Of a stretch of 64,000 nucleotides of DNA, positions 17,443 to 25,962 are shown piece by piece. Origin of the DNA: Oscillospiraceae bacterium (lineage in GTDB: Bacteria; Bacillota; Clostridia; Oscillospirales; Acutalibacteraceae); assembly GCA_015065425.1 (NCBI GenBank), contig SVQH01000005.1, positions 52,337 through 116,336 of the forward strand. Direction: 5' to 3'. Position 1 is the first letter of the stretch. Every line of letters begins with the position of its first letter. The notes beneath the pieces are model-generated. The model ran no database searches. It was not told the DNA's origin and saw only the letters and a list, made by a program, of their open reading frames with translations. Position numbers and translations under genes: made by a program.

Positions 17443-18933
17443 ATGAATTATACTTCTACAAGAAATAATACCCTCTCGGTCACTTCCGGTTTTGCCATTG
17501 CAAACGGCATTTCAACCGAAGGAGGTCTCTTCGTGCCCACCGATATTCCAAAGGTAACAGCGGAATTCATCGAATCCCTTGTTCCCATGACTTATATTGA
17601 GCGTGCACGGAAAGTTCTTTCTCTTTATCTCACAGATTTTACCGATGAAGAGATCGACGAAGATACTGCAGGTGCATATTCAACGGGATTTACCCACGAA
17701 AAGGTGGCTCCCCTTGTAAACCTTCATGACAACGTAAACATACTCGAATTGTGGCACGGTCCCACCTGTGCTTTCAAGGATATGGCTTTGCAGCTTCTCC
17801 CCTATCTTCTTACGGGCAGTGCTGAAAAAATGTCAGACGGGAAAGAGATAGTAATACTCGTAGCAACATCGGGCGACACGGGCAAAGCAGCTCTTGAAGG
17901 CTTCAAGGATGTCCCCGGCACAAAAATTCTCGTATTTTATCCCAGTGACGGCGTAAGTGCCATGCAGAAATTACAGATGACGACTCAGGAAGGTCATAAT
18001 GTAGGTGTGTGTGCAATCAGAGGCAACTTTGACGATGCACAGACAGGTGTAAAGAGCATCTTTACCGACCCTGCAGTAAGAGAAGCACTCGATAAGAACA
18101 ATATGGCATTTTCATCTGCAAATTCTATAAACTGGGGCAGACTTGTTCCTCAGATAGTATATTATTTCTCAGCTTATGCGGATATGATAGCTTCGGGACA
18201 GATAACAAACGGCGAAAAAATCAATTTCACCGTTCCCACAGGTAACTTCGGCAACATTCTTGCTGCTTTCTACGCTATGGAAATGGGACTTCCCGTAAAT
18301 AAGCTCATCTGTGCTTCAAATGCCAATAATGTCCTTACCGAGTTTATCAACACCGGAAGATACAACCGTTTAAGGCAGTTCCATACAACAGTATCACCCT
18401 CAATGGATATCCTTATTTCAAGCAATCTTGAAAGACTTCTTTTCCATCTCAGCGGTGACAACAGTGAAGAAACAAAAGCACTGTTCTCCTCACTTTCGCA
18501 AAACGGTGAATACACTGTTTCAACAGAAATGCTTGAAAAAATTCAGAAGGTATTCGCTGCAGGATGCTGCGATGACTCTGAGACAAAGCAGACCATCGGT
18601 AACACCTTCAGAGAAAACGGATATCTCTGTGACCCGCACACGGGTGTTGCAATAAATGTTTATAATGCCTACAGAGAAAAAACGGGTGATACCACACCTA
18701 CTGTCATCGTATCCACCGCATCTCCCTACAAATTCTCCCCTGCCGTACTTGAAGGTCTCGGAGAAAACATCGTAACCGATGATGAGTTTGAAAAGATGGC
18801 GGCACTTGACAGCATCTCAGGTGTTCCTGCCCCCGCAAAGCTTACATCACTTTGGGGTGCTTCTCCCAGATTTACCGATATCTGCGAAAAAGAAGACATG
18901 CAGAATGTTGTTTTCTCAATGCTTGATATCTGA
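17443..18933 (+). CDS. thrC: Threonine synthase
   Basis: This 496-residue PLP enzyme converts O-phospho-L-homoserine to threonine, the last step of threonine synthesis. The PLP lysine is Lys112 in WHGPTCAFKDMALQLLP, and the phosphate-cup region VATSGDTGKAALEGF and FTVPTGNFGNILAAFYAMEMGLP are clear. Its length and N-terminus (YTSTRNN, then FAIANGISTEGGLFVP) match the longer fungal/bacterial ThrC class. GGAGGT lies 7 nt before the ATG. It stands alone on the + strand without hom or thrB beside it, so the pathway is scattered. Confidence 0.96.
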   Translation: MNYTSTRNNTLSVTSGFAIANGISTEGGLFVPTDIPKVTAEFIESLVPMTYIERARKVLSLYLTDFTDEEIDEDTAGAYSTGFTHEKVAPLVNLHDNVNILELWHGPTCAFKDMALQLLPYLLTGSAEKMSDGKEIVILVATSGDTGKAALEGFKDVPGTKILVFYPSDGVSAMQKLQMTTQEGHNVGVCAIRGNFDDAQTGVKSIFTDPAVREALDKNNMAFSSANSINWGRLVPQIVYYFSAYADMIASGQITNGEKINFTVPTGNFGNILAAFYAMEMGLPVNKLICASNANNVLTEFINTGRYNRLRQFHTTVSPSMDILISSNLERLLFHLSGDNSEETKALFSSLSQNGEYTVSTEMLEKIQKVFAAGCCDDSETKQTIGNTFRENGYLCDPHTGVAINVYNAYREKTGDTTPTVIVSTASPYKFSPAVLEGLGENIVTDDEFEKMAALDSISGVPAPAKLTSLWGASPRFTDICEKEDMQNVVFSMLDI

Positions 18934-18958
18934 TAAACCTTGTTAAAAATACCGTATC

Positions 18959-19141
18959 TCAGATACTTCCGACAGCAGATTCATTAAGCTTGAAGGTAGC
19001 ACAGCTTGTTTCTGCACACGAGCAGGCATTTTTGTTGCTGACCTTGATGGAATCGGCTGTACATTTGCAATCTGTCGTATGATAGACACAGTTTTTAACA
19101 TCACAGCAGATATTGCTGTTTTCTTTGCAATTTTTACTCAT
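18959..19141 (-). CDS. DUF1540 cysteine-rich small protein
   Basis: This 60-residue protein carries ten cysteines in a DUF1540-like pattern (NCVYHTTDCKCTADSIKV, then ACSCAETSCATF). Such proteins are common in spore-forming Clostridia and probably bind metal through cysteine clusters; no function is established. The ATG at 19141 is supported by GGAG 9 nt upstream, and an upstream in-frame start would add a stretch unlike the family. It converges with thrC, whose stop is only 25 bp away, with no clear terminator between. Confidence 0.75.
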   Translation of the reverse strand: MSKNCKENSNICCDVKNCVYHTTDCKCTADSIKVSNKNACSCAETSCATFKLNESAVGSI

Positions 19142-19312
19142 AATTATCAACTCCGATAACACGGAAACCGCCTTCTGATTTTGTGCCCTTTTTCCGATTT
19201 TCCCCATGGGGCATTTTTTCGGAGGAAACGGGAAGCGGCTTCCGTTTTTATCATACCCGTCAATGCTTTTTATATCAGCGGTAAAATCTGTTTATATTTT
19301 TCAGGTGACAAA

Positions 19313-20002
19313 ATGTCTGTTTATGTTATATCCGATCCGCATCTGTCGCTGTCCGTGCCGAAGCCTATGGATATATTCAGAGGTTGGCAGGACTATACTC
19401 AGCGGCTGAAAACAAACTGGGAAAACCTTGTTTCTCCCGGTGACACGGTTATTATGCCCGGAGACATATCATGGGGCATGAGTCTTGAGGAAGCAAAAGC
19501 AGACCTTCAGTTTATAAATTCCCTGCCCGGAAAAAAAATAATCGGAAAAGGCAATCACGATTATTGGTGGAATACCATGAACAAGCTGAAGATTTTCACT
19601 CAGGAGAATGAACTTACCACACTCAGCTTTCTTTTTAATAATGCTTATGAAACGGAAAATTTTTCCGTATGCGGCACAAGAGGCTGGTTTTTTGACGACA
19701 AAAGTGAAAACGCACCGAAGGTCATAGCAAGAGAAGCAGGAAGACTTACCATGTCCGTAAAGGCGGCACTGGAGACGGGAAAGGAACCCGTAGCTTTTCT
19801 GCACTATCCCGTCGTATATGAATCAGGTGTGTGCAATGAAATTTTAGATGTTCTGAAAAAATACGGAATAAAAAGATGCTACTTCGGTCACATTCACGGG
19901 GAAAAAACGGGCAGATATGAAAAATATGAATATGACGGCATCACGTTTTCACTGATATCGGCAGATTTTCTTGCATTCTGCCCAAAAAAAATTATGCTTT
20001 AG
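19313..20002 (+). CDS. Calcineurin-like metallophosphoesterase
   Basis: This 229-residue protein has the complete metallophosphoesterase motif set: ISDPHLS, MPGDISWG, GKGNHDYWW, FLHYPVV and FGHIHGE. These residues bind the two metals of calcineurin-like hydrolases. It resembles the YkuE/YfcE-type cytoplasmic members, with no signal peptide in the chosen frame. An ATG at 19313 with AGGTGA upstream starts exactly at the phosphoesterase fold; earlier in-frame starts encode non-family sequence. Substrate is unknown. It stands alone between thrC and tig. Confidence 0.85.
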   Translation: MSVYVISDPHLSLSVPKPMDIFRGWQDYTQRLKTNWENLVSPGDTVIMPGDISWGMSLEEAKADLQFINSLPGKKIIGKGNHDYWWNTMNKLKIFTQENELTTLSFLFNNAYETENFSVCGTRGWFFDDKSENAPKVIAREAGRLTMSVKAALETGKEPVAFLHYPVVYESGVCNEILDVLKKYGIKRCYFGHIHGEKTGRYEKYEYDGITFSLISADFLAFCPKKIML

Positions 20003-20056
20003 GATTATTATTATAATATTTTTTTATAAAAAACAGTGGAAATTTATTTTTCTTTT

Positions 20057-20065
20057 TGTTATAAT
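20057..20065 (+). promoter_or_regulatory. Extended -10 promoter for tig
   Basis: TGTTATAAT (extended -10 TGn plus perfect TATAAT) lies 55 nt upstream of tig in an AT-rich stretch; no good -35 is seen, as expected for the extended class. Confidence 0.6.
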
Positions 20066-20120
20066 ACTGTAGTTAATAATTTGTTACCAAAGACTTCAAA
20101 TAGTCAGGAGGACTAAAAAA

Positions 20121-21500
20121 ATGTTAAAATCAGCAGAAAAAACAGGTACAAACGAATTTACCCTTGCACTTTCAATTTCAGCAGAGGATTTTGAAAAAGC
20201 CGTAAACAAGGCTTACAACAAAGAAAAAGGAAATATTGCCATTCCCGGTTTCAGAAAAGGTAAAGCTCCCAGAGCTATAATTGAGAAGAGATACGGTGAG
20301 GGTGTTTTCTATGATGATGCACTTGACATTGCTTTCCCCGAAGCTTATGAAAAGGCAGTAGAAGAAGCAGGCATTACTCCCGTTGACAATCCCTTTGATT
20401 TCGACATCAAGGAAATCGGCAAAAACGGCGTTGAACTTATTTGCAAAGTAACCGTTAAGCCCGAAGTTAAAATTGAAAACTACAAGGGTCTTTCAGCAGT
20501 AAAGTCTCCCACAGAAGTTACTGACGAAGAGGTTGAAGCAGACCTTCAGAAGAAACTCGAACAGAATGCAAGAATTATCCCCGTTGAAGGCAGAGCAGTA
20601 CAGAACGGCGACATCGCAGTTATCGACTTTGAAGGCTTCGCAGACGGTGAAGCATTTGAAGGCGGAAAAGCTGAAGAATACGAGCTTGAAATCGGTTCAG
20701 GCAGCTTTATTCCCGGCTTTGAAGATCAGATAATCGGACACAGTGTTGATGAAGAGTTTGATGTAAATGTAAACTTCCCCGAAGATTATGCAGAAACTCT
20801 TGCAGGTAAGGCTGCAACATTCAAAATCAAGCTTCATGCAATCAAGGCAAAGGAGCTTCCCGTTGCTGATGATGAGTTTGTAAAGGATGTTTCCGAATTC
20901 GACACACTTGACGAATATAAGGCTGACATCAGAAAGACTCTTGAAGATCAGAAGAAGACCGCTTCCGACAGAAACTTTGAAAACGAAATTTTCGACAAAC
21001 TTGCAAACATTCTTGACGCTGAAATTCCCGAAGTAATGATCAACAGAACTGTTGACAACATGATTTCAGAGTTCAGATATAATGTTGAATCTCAGGGCAT
21101 TCCCTTTGAACAGTATCTCGGATATCTCGGCATGAGCGTTGACTCCATCAAGGAAACATACCGTGAGAGAGCTGAAAAGGAAGTTAAAATTGAACTTGCA
21201 CTTGAAAAGATTGCCGAGCTTGAAAACATCGAAATCACAGACGAAGATGTGGAAGCTGAGTACAAGACAATGTCCGAAAAGTACGGCGTTGATATTGACA
21301 CGGTAAAGAAGGCTGTTATGGCTGACACCGTAAAGAAGGAACTGAAGGCAAGAAAGGCTTCTGCCATAGTTACCGACAATGCTGTTGAAGAAGGTGCACC
21401 CAAGAAGAAGGCTGCTGCTAAGAAGCCCGCTGCCAAGAAAACAACAAAGAAGAAGGCAGAGGAAGCTCCCGCTGAAGAAAAAACTGAAGCAGCTGAATAA
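20121..21500 (+). CDS. tig: Trigger factor with Lys/Ala-rich C-terminal tail
   Basis: This 459-residue ribosome-associated chaperone and peptidyl-prolyl isomerase has the ribosome-binding signature GFRKGKAPRAIIEKRYG near residue 43, the FKBP-type PPIase domain (IDFEGFADGEAFEGGKAEEY) and the helical C-terminal arms. The last 45 or so residues (KKKAAAKKPAAKKTTKKK, then Glu-rich) are a low-complexity basic/acidic extension outside the standard fold. GGAGG lies 9 nt before the ATG. It precedes clpP and clpX, the classical tig-clpP-clpX order, with a hairpin terminator after tig that would reduce readthrough. Confidence 0.97.
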   Translation: MLKSAEKTGTNEFTLALSISAEDFEKAVNKAYNKEKGNIAIPGFRKGKAPRAIIEKRYGEGVFYDDALDIAFPEAYEKAVEEAGITPVDNPFDFDIKEIGKNGVELICKVTVKPEVKIENYKGLSAVKSPTEVTDEEVEADLQKKLEQNARIIPVEGRAVQNGDIAVIDFEGFADGEAFEGGKAEEYELEIGSGSFIPGFEDQIIGHSVDEEFDVNVNFPEDYAETLAGKAATFKIKLHAIKAKELPVADDEFVKDVSEFDTLDEYKADIRKTLEDQKKTASDRNFENEIFDKLANILDAEIPEVMINRTVDNMISEFRYNVESQGIPFEQYLGYLGMSVDSIKETYRERAEKEVKIELALEKIAELENIEITDEDVEAEYKTMSEKYGVDIDTVKKAVMADTVKKELKARKASAIVTDNAVEEGAPKKKAAAKKPAAKKTTKKKAEEAPAEEKTEAAE

Positions 21501-21540
21501 TCGGGAATAAAAACGCCTCATTCGGTCAAATATCATTAAT

Positions 21541-21575
21541 AAACGGTCGGGGATAATTTTTCCGACCGTTTTTCA
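21541..21575 (+). terminator. Terminator between tig and clpP
   Basis: AAACGGTCGG pairs with CCGACCGTTT around an 11-nt loop and runs into TTTTT. It would separate or attenuate tig from clpPX expression. Confidence 0.8.
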
Positions 21576-21604
21576 AAAAAAATTTTTCATAAGGAGGAAA
21601 CAAT

Positions 21605-22204
21605 ATGTTACCTAATCCCTATATGTCACTTGTTCCTACCGTAATTGAACAGACCAACCGCGGCGAAAGAGCATACGATATCTATTCAAGATTACTCAAT
21701 GACAGAATTATAGTTCTTTCCGAAGAAGTAAATGACGTTACTGCAAGTCTTGTAGTAGCTCAGCTTCTTTTCCTTGAAGGACAGGATCCCGAAAAGGACA
21801 TTTCACTTTACATCAACTCCCCCGGCGGTTCAGTATCCGCAGGCTTTGCAATTTTTGACACAATGAATTACATCAAGTGTGATGTTTCCACCATCTGCAT
21901 GGGCATGGCAGCAAGTATGGGTGCCTTCCTTCTTGCAGCCGGTGCAAAGGGCAAGAGATATGCTCTCCCCAACGCAGAGATTATGATACATCAGCCTCTC
22001 GGCGGTGCTCAGGGTCAGGCATCCGACATCAAGATTGCCGCAGACCACATACTTAAGATAAGACACAAGCTCAACAATATCCTTGCTGAAGAAACAGGCA
22101 AGCCCCTTGAAATAATTGAGCGTGATACTGACCGTGACAATTTCATGAGTGCTGAAGAAGCTCTTGAATACGGTCTTATCGACAAGGTACTTTACAACAG
22201 ATAA
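21605..22204 (+). CDS. clpP: ATP-dependent Clp protease proteolytic subunit
   Basis: This 199-residue serine protease subunit forms the two-ring barrel of Clp proteases. The catalytic triad is visible as Ser in GMAASMGAF, His in IMIHQPLGG and Asp in [15 protein letters not shown]. Its N-terminus ([20 protein letters not shown]) is typical ClpP. AAGGAGG lies 7 nt before the ATG. It is 14 bp upstream of clpX, its unfoldase partner, and the two are probably cotranscribed. Confidence 0.98.
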   Translation: MLPNPYMSLVPTVIEQTNRGERAYDIYSRLLNDRIIVLSEEVNDVTASLVVAQLLFLEGQDPEKDISLYINSPGGSVSAGFAIFDTMNYIKCDVSTICMGMAASMGAFLLAAGAKGKRYALPNAEIMIHQPLGGAQGQASDIKIAADHILKIRHKLNNILAEETGKPLEIIERDTDRDNFMSAEEALEYGLIDKVLYNR

Positions 22205-22218
22205 CGGAGGGAATCCCA

Positions 22219-23514
22219 TTGGCTAAATACGAGGAACCCAACAAGGTACGCTGTTCCTTCTGCGGCAGAGCACAGGAACAGGTATCAATGCTCATTCAGG
22301 GTCCCGATGCATTTATCTGCGATGAATGTATCGAAAACTGTTTAAGCATTATAAATGCAGGCGAACCCGCAGCCAGAAAAAGCGGCAAGAAAAAAACTTC
22401 TTCTCCGAGAATACTTCCGAAGCCTGAAGAACTCAAGGCAAAGCTTGACGAATATGTTATCGGACAGGACCAGGCAAAAATAGCACTTTCCGTAGCAGTA
22501 TATAATCATTATAAGAGAATTTACAAAAAAGCAAAAACGGATGTTGAGATAAACAAATCCAATGTCCTGCTTTTAGGCCCTACAGGTGTTGGTAAAACTT
22601 TTCTTGCACAGACACTTGCAAAGACACTTGATGTTCCTTTTGCAATAGCAGATGCAACAACTCTCACGGAAGCAGGTTATGTAGGTGAGGATGTTGAGAA
22701 CATTCTTTTAAGACTCATTCAGGCTGCCGACTTTGATATTGAAAAGGCTGAGAGAGGCATCATTTATGTGGACGAAATAGACAAGATATCAAGAAAAAGC
22801 GAAAACACCTCCATTACCCGTGATGTAAGCGGTGAAGGTGTTCAGCAGGCACTTTTGAAAATTCTTGAAGGTACGGTTGCAAATGTTCCTCCTCAGGGAG
22901 GCAGAAAGCATCCTCAGCAGGAATTTTTACAGATAGATACCACAAACATTCTGTTTATCTGCGGCGGAGCATTTGACGGCATTGAAAAAATAGTCGAAAA
23001 GAGAATGGGAAATTCCGTTCTCGGCTTCGGCTCGGAAATAACTCTCAAATCAGAGCTTGATGAAGATGCAATAATGTCAAAGGTAATTCCTCAGGACCTT
23101 GTAAAATACGGTCTTATTCCCGAACTTGTGGGAAGACTTCCCGTACTTACGGCACTGAGAAATCTTGACGAGGAGGCACTTATAAAGATACTCAAGGAAC
23201 CGAAAAATTCACTGTTCAAGCAGTATCAGGGACTTTTCAGCATAGACAATATAGAGCTTGAATTCACACCCGAAGCCTTAAGTGAAATTGCGAAATCGGC
23301 TCTTGAAAAGAAAACAGGTGCCCGAGGACTGCGTTCCATCATGGAAAAAGTGCTTCTCCCCGTAATGTACACCGCCCCCTCAGACCCTTCCATTGAGAAG
23401 ATAACAATAACTGCCCGGTGTGTACTGAACGGCGAATTACCCGTAATAGAAAGAAATCCCGCAAGACTTTCCGCAAAAGAAGGCACAAATGCACTCAAAC
23501 CCACAATAGCATAA
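22219..23514 (+). CDS. clpX: ATP-dependent Clp protease ATP-binding subunit ClpX
   Basis: This 431-residue AAA+ unfoldase delivers substrates to ClpP. The N-terminal zinc domain has Cys12, Cys15, Cys34 and Cys37; Walker A is GPTGVGKTF, Walker [10 protein letters not shown], and the ClpP-docking IGF-type loop corresponds to NSVLGFGSE, which reads LGF here instead of IGF. The start is a TTG with GGAGGG 7 nt upstream; no ATG is nearby in frame. It follows clpP by 14 bp and ends at a strong terminator. Confidence 0.97.
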   Translation: MAKYEEPNKVRCSFCGRAQEQVSMLIQGPDAFICDECIENCLSIINAGEPAARKSGKKKTSSPRILPKPEELKAKLDEYVIGQDQAKIALSVAVYNHYKRIYKKAKTDVEINKSNVLLLGPTGVGKTFLAQTLAKTLDVPFAIADATTLTEAGYVGEDVENILLRLIQAADFDIEKAERGIIYVDEIDKISRKSENTSITRDVSGEGVQQALLKILEGTVANVPPQGGRKHPQQEFLQIDTTNILFICGGAFDGIEKIVEKRMGNSVLGFGSEITLKSELDEDAIMSKVIPQDLVKYGLIPELVGRLPVLTALRNLDEEALIKILKEPKNSLFKQYQGLFSIDNIELEFTPEALSEIAKSALEKKTGARGLRSIMEKVLLPVMYTAPSDPSIEKITITARCVLNGELPVIERNPARLSAKEGTNALKPTIA

Positions 23515-23520
23515 AAAATC

Positions 23521-23561
23521 CGGCTGATATTCATCAATATTGAGAATATCAGCCGTTTTTT
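23521..23561 (+). terminator. Terminator of clpX
   Basis: CGGCTGATATTC pairs with GAATATCAGCCG around an 11-nt loop, followed by six T residues. Confidence 0.9.
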
Positions 23562-23564
23562 AAT

Positions 23565-23587
23565 GGTGTTCCGCCAAGGCGAACACC
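23565..23587. repeat. Small hairpin after the histidine-kinase gene
   Basis: GGTGTT-c-CGCC-aa-GGCG-AACACC forms a stem with one bulged base and a very short loop. It lacks a T tract in the minus direction. Part of it (AATGG, then GTGTnCCGCC) recurs at 25841-25858 upstream of the same operon. Confidence 0.5.
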
Positions 23588-23595
23588 TCATTAAA

Positions 23596-25128
23596 TTATG
23601 ATTTTTTCTGTTTTTTTATGTCGAACCAGAATTCTACTCCGTTTTCTTTATTTGTTACACCGTACTGTTCACCGTGAAGACGTTGTATGGATGCTACTAT
23701 TGCAAGTCCAAGTCCGAAGCGACCCTGTGAACGGGAAAGAGACTTATCTGCCCTGTAGAAGGATGTCCATATTTTATCAATATCTTTTGCGGCAATGCGT
23801 TCACCCGTATTGAACACAAATAAACGGTATTTATCCCCAATATCCTCAGCAGAACAGATTATTTTCTTCTCACCCGAGACGTGCACCACGGCATTTGAGA
23901 GATAATTGTTAAGAACAGAGGCAAGAATTATTTTATCACCGTTTCCTATGAAGCTTTCGTCAATACTGTTGACTGTCGTTATACCTTTTTCTCTGAGTAT
24001 GGAAGAATTTCTGTCATACCAGTCAGATACAAGCTCATTTAATGAAAAGTCTTCACGCTGAGGCTCATAAGCACCTGAATCATACTTTGTAATTTCAAGC
24101 AGCTTCATGACCATGTTGTTCATACGGACAGATTCTTCTGCTATTATATCACAGTACTGTGCGGCAGTTTCGCTGTTGCCCGCCTCATAGAACATTTTTG
24201 CACCTTCGGCATATCCCTGGATTATTGCAATGGGAGTTTTAAGCTCATGAGAGATACCCGAAATGAATGTCTGCCTGAGATTATCTATGGTCTTTTCATT
24301 TTCAATATCCTGCAGAAGCTTTTTATTTCTCTGTTCAAGGTCAGTCAATGCATTATCGAGTGCATCCGACATGGTGTTGATACTTTCTGAAAGCTGAGTC
24401 ATCTCCGTAAGCTTTGTAGGGGGACACTTCTCTGAGAAATCAAGTTTTGACATGCGGTCAGTTATCTTACACATATTGTCAATGGGCTTTGAAAACCTGT
24501 AAAGATATATTGTAATGGCAATAAAACCTATAAACAAAGCGGTCATAAGAAAACAGAATGCAACTATGAAATCTATTTTCGTGGTAGAGATAACCTGACT
24601 TACCTGCATGCAAACCTCTATTCTTTCTCCGCCGTCAAAGTGAAAATAGCACACAAGGAAGTCAACATCAATGTTGCCGCTGTCATACACTTTTATAAGA
24701 AAGCCTCTGTTGCCGCTGCTTACATCTCCTTCCGTAGTTTTATATGTAAGCTTATACTTATTATCAACGGTATCAGCCTTTGAAAGGTCTGTAGGAAGAG
24801 CAGTCTTGTCAGAATTAAGAGAAGAATATATAAATCTGCCGTCAGCAGAATATATTTCTATATTTGAGTCATAACCCTTTTCAACATCCCTGAGAACATT
24901 GGTAAACTCCTCAGTTCCGTAAGCACTGTTTATCTCATCCACGGCAAAATAAAGCCTTACTGCGGGATTGAGATAATATACCCATCCGGGTAAAAGATAA
25001 TATGCAACCGTAATTACACTGATAACGATAAAAAAGATCAGAGCGATGCTGCTCATGAGCCTCGCCGTGATCTTTCTCTGTCGTTTTATTTTTTTATTTT
25101 TTACGGAAGCGTTTTTGTTTTTACGCAT
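23596..25128 (-). CDS. Two-component sensor histidine kinase
   Basis: This 510-residue membrane kinase has TM1 near residues 27-48, an extracytoplasmic sensor domain (about 50-182), TM2 near 186-210, a HAMP linker, the phospho-accepting His294 in SGISHELKTPI, and an HATPase domain with the N-box LNNYLSNAVVHV and G-box GRFGLGLAIV. It would autophosphorylate and pass phosphate to the regulator encoded just upstream, whose stop codon it overlaps by 8 bp. It resembles the VanS/YycG-like class, but the signal cannot be read from sequence. Its basic N-terminus (KNKKIKRQRKI) fits inside-positive topology. Confidence 0.93.
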   Translation of the reverse strand: MRKNKNASVKNKKIKRQRKITARLMSSIALIFFIVISVITVAYYLLPGWVYYLNPAVRLYFAVDEINSAYGTEEFTNVLRDVEKGYDSNIEIYSADGRFIYSSLNSDKTALPTDLSKADTVDNKYKLTYKTTEGDVSSGNRGFLIKVYDSGNIDVDFLVCYFHFDGGERIEVCMQVSQVISTTKIDFIVAFCFLMTALFIGFIAITIYLYRFSKPIDNMCKITDRMSKLDFSEKCPPTKLTEMTQLSESINTMSDALDNALTDLEQRNKKLLQDIENEKTIDNLRQTFISGISHELKTPIAIIQGYAEGAKMFYEAGNSETAAQYCDIIAEESVRMNNMVMKLLEITKYDSGAYEPQREDFSLNELVSDWYDRNSSILREKGITTVNSIDESFIGNGDKIILASVLNNYLSNAVVHVSGEKKIICSAEDIGDKYRLFVFNTGERIAAKDIDKIWTSFYRADKSLSRSQGRFGLGLAIVASIQRLHGEQYGVTNKENGVEFWFDIKKQKKS

Positions 25129-25804
25129 CCTTATTCACCTCAAGCTTATAACCTGCACCGTATATGGTCTTTATGTGCTGTGCACCCCATTCACCGAGCT
25201 TTGTACGAAGTCTTGCTACGTGTGAGTCAACTGTACGCACATCGCCGTCAAAATCATATCCCCATATATCATCAAGAAGCTGTTCACGGGTAAAAACTCT
25301 GCCGGGGACAGCAAGAAGCTTCTGAAGGATGCTGTATTCTTTAAGAGTAAGGCTGATGCTTTTTCCGTCAAGCCACACTTCATGAGCAAAAGAATCAAGC
25401 TTTAATTCATCAATGGTAAGTACCTTTTCAGAGGAAGTTCCCTCACCTCTTCTGAGAAGAGCCGCAACTCTTTTCATAAGCACCGACGGACTGCAGGGTT
25501 TTGTAACATAATCATCAGCACCTGCATCAAATGCCGTGAGCTGATCATATTCGGTACTTCTTGCAGTAAGCATAATTATGGGAACAGCAGAGCGTTCCCT
25601 GATTTTCCTGCAGACCTCCCAGCCGTCAACCGTCGGCATCATAATATCAAGTATAAGAAGTGCAGTATCGGGATTTTCATCAAACAGTCTCAGTGCAACA
25701 TCGCCGTCGTCTGCCTGCAAGGGTTCATAACCTTCCTGAACGAGGAAGTCACTGACGAGTCGCCTTATAAGCTCCTCATCATCTGCAACAATGATTTTTT
25801 TCAT
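25121..25804 (-). CDS. OmpR/PhoB-family response regulator
   Basis: This 227-residue regulator has a receiver domain with Asp8-Asp9, phospho-accepting Asp53 in LILDIMMP, a Thr in MLTARS and Lys in VTKPCSP, then a winged-helix DNA-binding domain (LTLKEYSILQKLL, VDSHVARLRTKLG). The ATG at 25804 has GAAGGT 6 nt upstream; a longer in-frame start would add seven residues outside the fold. It is translationally coupled to the downstream kinase. The 158-bp leader contains two matched hairpins, which may regulate this operon. Target genes are unknown. Confidence 0.95.
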   Translation of the reverse strand: MKKIIVADDEELIRRLVSDFLVQEGYEPLQADDGDVALRLFDENPDTALLILDIMMPTVDGWEVCRKIRERSAVPIIMLTARSTEYDQLTAFDAGADDYVTKPCSPSVLMKRVAALLRRGEGTSSEKVLTIDELKLDSFAHEVWLDGKSISLTLKEYSILQKLLAVPGRVFTREQLLDDIWGYDFDGDVRTVDSHVARLRTKLGEWGAQHIKTIYGAGYKLEVNKDA

Positions 25805-25822
25805 AATTTTACCTTCTTTTTT

Positions 25823-25858
25823 CACGGTGTGCCGTGTATTTAATGGCGGTGTGCCGCC
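25823..25858. repeat. Twin hairpins with identical loops upstream of the response regulator
   Basis: CACGGTGTGCCGTG (25823-25836) and GGCGGTGTGCCGCC (25845-25858) are two 5-bp-stem hairpins sharing the core CGGTGTGCCG, 22 nt apart. On the + strand the second is followed by TTTTTTC, terminator-like but facing away from any + gene. They sit directly before the ribosome binding site of the regulator gene. Confidence 0.6.
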
Positions 25859-25962
25859 TTTTTTCTTTCCGGGATTTTTCTTCCCGTATGATTACCGTGC
25901 AGCTCAGTTTTAAGTCTGCGAACAGATAATCGGATAAAAATATTATATCAAATATACTGTTT

